A stretch of DNA of 64,000 nucleotides from CBDFHF01 sp965247565. Lineage in GTDB: Bacteria > Pseudomonadota > Gammaproteobacteria > Methylococcales > Methylomonadaceae. The DNA is taken from NCBI GenBank assembly GCA_965247565.1, contig CBDFHF010000003.1:992001-1056000 (forward strand), given 5' to 3'. A program made the translations under genes and the position numbers. This document shows, piece by piece, positions 61,149-64,000 of the stretch. Position 1 is the stretch's first letter. Every line of letters starts with the position of its first letter. Below the pieces are notes generated by a model. The model was not told the origin of the DNA, did not search any database, and worked only from the letters and a program-made list of their open reading frames with translations.

Positions 61149-63854
61149 ATGAAAATCTGTAATGTATCGTTTCGGTGTTGGTTGTTTATCTTTTTGGGGT
61201 TATTTGCACTAAACAATGTCTGGGCGGACGAAAGTTCGTTAAAGGTAAGCCCGTCTTCAGTTACTTTAACAGTTGGCAGTACAGCCAATGTTAAAGTTTC
61301 CAATTCTTCCGGTACTGTGAAAGTATCCTCTTCTAAGCCCTCCGTGGTTACGGTGACCTATGCCAGTGGTGTGGCAACAGTCAAAGGCGTGAAAGCAGGT
61401 TCAGCAACCGTCACTGTAAAAGATAGGAAAAAATCAAAAAAGATCTCGGTTACGGTAAAGGCACCTGTCTCAACCACTGCGATGTCAGTTACCCCAGCTT
61501 CGGTTTCTTTAGCTGTTGGCGGCACTTCCGGTATAACGGTTACCAATGCCAGTGGCTCGGTTAGTGTAAGTTCGTCAAACGCTGCGATAGCGACTATTAG
61601 TTATGCCAGTGGTGTTGCAACGGTCAGAGGCGTTAGCGGTGGTTCAGCAACAATGACGATAAAGGATAGCAAAACAACCAAAACGGTTGCAGTGACAGTA
61701 ACTGCTGGAACAGCATCGATGACAGTTGCTCCTGTTTCAGTTTCTTTAAGTGCTGGCAACAGTTCCGGTGTAACGGTTTCTAATGCTAATGGCACAGTCA
61801 GTGCAAGCTCTTCAAACGCTGCCATAGCAACTGTTAGCTATGCTAGCGGTGTTGCCATGGTCAGAGGCGTTAGCGCTGGCTCAGCAACGATAACGATAAA
61901 AGATAGCAAGACTACTAAAACGGTTGCGGTGACAGTAATAGCCGGGTCAACATCTGCGTTAACCGTGACTCCGACATTTGCCTCCTTTAATGTTGGCGCC
62001 ACGTCAACAGTTAACGTTAGTAACGCTGTAGGTACGGTAACGGTTAGCTCTTCTGATAGCACTGTCGCAACGGCAATTTATGCAAACGGCGTCGTCACTA
62101 TCAGGGGCGTAAAAGCCGGAACTGCAACCATTACTATTAACGATACGAGAACACCCGCAACACCTAAGACGGTAAAGGTTTCCGTGTTAAACAATCCAAC
62201 TCCACCACCTGCGACTTCAGGTAATTATACGTTGCTGGCCTGGAATGACTTGGGCATGCACTGTATGGATGGCATGGACTTTTCAGTTTTTGCTATTTTG
62301 CCGCCTTACAATACCTTACATGCACAATTGAAAGATAAAGCAGGGAAATTAATTAGCAGTGGTGTCAATTTAACGTACGAAGCGGTAGCCGATAGCACGG
62401 GTTCAATCAATACAAATAGCTACACTAAGACTAACTTTTGGGAAATGGTCGGTGGGCTTGTTGGCCTTAATCCGGCTAACGATGTTGGTTTAAATTTGGA
62501 TGGTTTAGCGAGCGGTGCGCCAGCGCCCGGCAATGAAACGCCCTCTTTAGCGCCAGCGCCCATGACTTATAACGCTGAGTTTCGCTGGTATGAAGCAGAG
62601 GGTATTCCTATCACGCCATTTGACGATCAAGGTAAAAAGAATTTTTATCCTACTGTGAAAGTCGTTGCCAAAGATTTGGCTGGAAATATTCTGGCAACCA
62701 CCAAAACCGTATTGCCGGTGAGCGATGAAATGACTTGTAAAGCCTGTCACGCATCAACAACATCGACTAATGGTGCACAAACTGCCGCTAAGCCTGCTGC
62801 GGGCTGGGTAAATGATGCTAATCCAGAAAAAGATTGGAAGAAAAATATCTTGCGTTTGCACGATGAAGAACAATTAGCCAATCCATTATATCAGTCAGCG
62901 CTTATCCAAACGGGTTATGACACTAAGGGCTTGATGGCTACCGCCAATTCCGGTAAGCCGGTGTTATGTGTTGCCTGCCATTCAAGCAATGCTTACTTTG
63001 ATAAGCAAAACAAGAAAACCGTTATGGGAGGTATTACAGGTATTGAGCCGTTCACTCAAGCTTTACATCGTAAACATGCGACTGTGAAAGATCCCGCAAC
63101 GCAATTGGCCCTGGATAGCAGTGGTGACCGAGACGCTTGTTATTTATGTCACCCTGGTTCTAAAACCCAATGTTTACGTGGTGCAATGGGCAAGGCCGTC
63201 GATACTAAAGGAGACTCTTTAATGAGTTGCCAAAGTTGCCACGGCAATATGACCGCTGTGGCAAGTCCGGCCAGAAAAGGCTGGTTTAACGAACCGACTT
63301 GCGAATCTTGCCATAACAGTGCAGCACCAAACAAACGAGCCATTTCTGGTGTCAATGCAAATGGTGTGGAAACGATACCAACCGATCATACCTTTGCAAC
63401 CAATGCGAATACCCCAGTCCCTGGTTTGAATTTGTACCGCTTTAGTACCGGACATGGTGGATTGCAATGTGAGGCGTGTCATGGTGCAACTCATGCGGAA
63501 TATCCCAGTGCGCATGTAGATGAAAACGCGCAAAGCTTGGCTGTGCAAGGCCATACCGGCACAGTGGCTGAATGTGCCGCATGTCATACTACCGTGCCTA
63601 CCACGGTTAATGGCGGTCCTCATGGCATGCATACAACGGGCGATGCTTGGGTGAAATCTCATGAGAAAGCCAACAAAAACGGCACTGCGACAACACCTAG
63701 CTGTGCTTACTGCCACGGTACTACTAGTGCTGGAACGCCGCTAAGTGCAGTTAAGGTAGCAAAAACTATTGATGCTGACGAGTTCGGTACGAAAAACTGG
63801 CCTGCCGGTTATCAAGTCAGTTGTTTCAGCTGTCATAACGGCCCGAATCCTTAG
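61149..63854 (+). CDS. Exported Ig-repeat multiheme c-type cytochrome (nine hemes)
   Basis: 901 residues from ATG 61149 with AGGTG just upstream. Signal peptide KICNVSFRCWLFIFLGLFALNNVWA. Residues about 28-345 hold four tandem Ig-like (BIG2-type) repeats of about 80 residues, each with the pattern TVSSSxxxVATxxYASGVATVRGVxAG. A region with AWNDLGMHCMDGMDFSVFAI (about 355-525) follows, then nine CXXCH heme sites between residues 530 and 896: CKACH, CVACH, CYLCH, CQSCH, CESCH, CEACH, CAACH, CAYCH, CFSCH. It is probably a periplasmic or cell-surface electron carrier displayed on an Ig stalk. Partners are not encoded nearby. Confidence 0.9.
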   Translation: MKICNVSFRCWLFIFLGLFALNNVWADESSLKVSPSSVTLTVGSTANVKVSNSSGTVKVSSSKPSVVTVTYASGVATVKGVKAGSATVTVKDRKKSKKISVTVKAPVSTTAMSVTPASVSLAVGGTSGITVTNASGSVSVSSSNAAIATISYASGVATVRGVSGGSATMTIKDSKTTKTVAVTVTAGTASMTVAPVSVSLSAGNSSGVTVSNANGTVSASSSNAAIATVSYASGVAMVRGVSAGSATITIKDSKTTKTVAVTVIAGSTSALTVTPTFASFNVGATSTVNVSNAVGTVTVSSSDSTVATAIYANGVVTIRGVKAGTATITINDTRTPATPKTVKVSVLNNPTPPPATSGNYTLLAWNDLGMHCMDGMDFSVFAILPPYNTLHAQLKDKAGKLISSGVNLTYEAVADSTGSINTNSYTKTNFWEMVGGLVGLNPANDVGLNLDGLASGAPAPGNETPSLAPAPMTYNAEFRWYEAEGIPITPFDDQGKKNFYPTVKVVAKDLAGNILATTKTVLPVSDEMTCKACHASTTSTNGAQTAAKPAAGWVNDANPEKDWKKNILRLHDEEQLANPLYQSALIQTGYDTKGLMATANSGKPVLCVACHSSNAYFDKQNKKTVMGGITGIEPFTQALHRKHATVKDPATQLALDSSGDRDACYLCHPGSKTQCLRGAMGKAVDTKGDSLMSCQSCHGNMTAVASPARKGWFNEPTCESCHNSAAPNKRAISGVNANGVETIPTDHTFATNANTPVPGLNLYRFSTGHGGLQCEACHGATHAEYPSAHVDENAQSLAVQGHTGTVAECAACHTTVPTTVNGGPHGMHTTGDAWVKSHEKANKNGTATTPSCAYCHGTTSAGTPLSAVKVAKTIDADEFGTKNWPAGYQVSCFSCHNGPNP

Positions 63855-63866
63855 GCTGTTATAAAA

Positions 63867-63897
63867 CGGATTCTCCTTTAGGTTAAGGGAGAATCCG
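63867..63897 (+). repeat. Hairpin after the multiheme cytochrome
   Basis: CGGATTCTCC (63867-63876) pairs perfectly with GGAGAATCCG (63888-63897) around an 11-base loop. No T-tract follows; it may protect the 3' end of the cytochrome mRNA or aid the terminator just downstream. Confidence 0.6.
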
Positions 63898-63914
63898 GGC
63901 AAAATAATGGCAAC

Positions 63915-63950
63915 AACCCTCGTTTGGACTACCCAAACGAGGGTTTTTTT
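63915..63950 (+). terminator. Rho-independent terminator of the multiheme cytochrome gene
   Basis: AACCCTCGTTTGG (63915-63927) pairs perfectly with CCAAACGAGGGTT (63932-63944) around 4 bases, and seven or more T follow. This is a strong terminator 60 bases after the stop. Confidence 0.92.
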
Positions 63951-63984
63951 ATGCTTATTAAAAGAGACTTTGTACGGAGTAATA

Positions 63985-64000
63985 ATGGAATGGCTCCATG
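63985..64000 (+). CDS. Possible start of the next gene (truncated by window end)
   Basis: ATG 63985 follows GGAG (63976-63979) by 5 bases and reads MEWLH before the window ends, just after the strong terminator. Only five codons are visible, so no product can be named. Confidence 0.45.

Noticed and set aside
61250..62170. Regular ~240-base DNA repeats that might be taken for a repeat array
   Set aside because: They are in-frame coding repeats (Ig-like domains), not CRISPR or intergenic repeats: no short identical repeats with unique spacers.

Overview
The window reads as a contiguous chromosomal segment of a gammaproteobacterium. Class I adenylate cyclase, YicC, RNase PH, RdgB, UbiK, YifB/ComM and DUF2058 homologues point to that class. 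The mix of PqqD/PqqE, a VPLP-type PEP-CTERM protein, a DabA-type inorganic carbon transporter and a large Ig-multiheme cytochrome fits Methylococcales (type I methanotrophs) best. That order-level placement is inference: no methane monooxygenase or methanol dehydrogenase gene is present. I see no tRNA, rRNA, CRISPR array or prophage. Coding density is high, with one complete insertion sequence.

Layout. 1-2301: the end of an ECF sigma factor gene, its membrane anti-sigma factor and a secreted subtilase. 2402-9125: housekeeping genes (YicC, a Ser/Thr kinase, RNase PH, RdgB, an APH-fold kinase, a MOSC protein, a DMT transporter). 9329-11637: a HARE-HTH/GIY-YIG fusion and pqqDE. 11919-16123: an orphan decarboxylase beta subunit, a PEP-CTERM exported protein with a sigma-54 promoter and three upstream palindromes, and an MHS-type transporter. 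16373-25764: adenylate cyclase, a GGDEF-EAL protein, a PilZ protein, gap-pyk and a PurN-like enzyme. 26816-30907: a sigma-54 activator with a four-Cys sensor domain, divergent from an operon for a DUF938 methyltransferase, a beta-carbonic anhydrase, an SDR and a YdhR-like protein, with a sigma-54 promoter between them. 31124-35085: a DUF3047 protein, then the leftward genes yifB, ubiK, a Cys-tailed MarR regulator and speE.

35257-44740 is a five-gene leftward operon: DabA, a DabB-like NuoL subunit and three NuoM-like subunits, apparently an enlarged energy-coupled inorganic carbon pump. Divergent from it is an OprO/OprP-type porin behind a four-repeat Pho-box promoter. An insertion sequence sits between the porin stop codon and what looks like its own terminator. 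48287-55293 holds a propeller lipoprotein, a flippase, an epimerase-like protein, a DUF523/DUF1722 protein and a TonB receptor. 55294-59066 holds a SulP anion transporter divergent from a two-component system. 59113-63854 holds DUF2058, nadC, a flavin reductase and the nine-heme Ig cytochrome.

The most useful regulatory observation is an identical 11-bp-period direct repeat, AACCTTTCA-N2-AACCTTTCA, found between SulP and the response regulator gene (56984-57003) and between the dab operon and the porin (44855-44874). It has the form expected of an OmpR-family operator. It suggests that this two-component system coordinates SulP and DAB, both candidate inorganic carbon importers.
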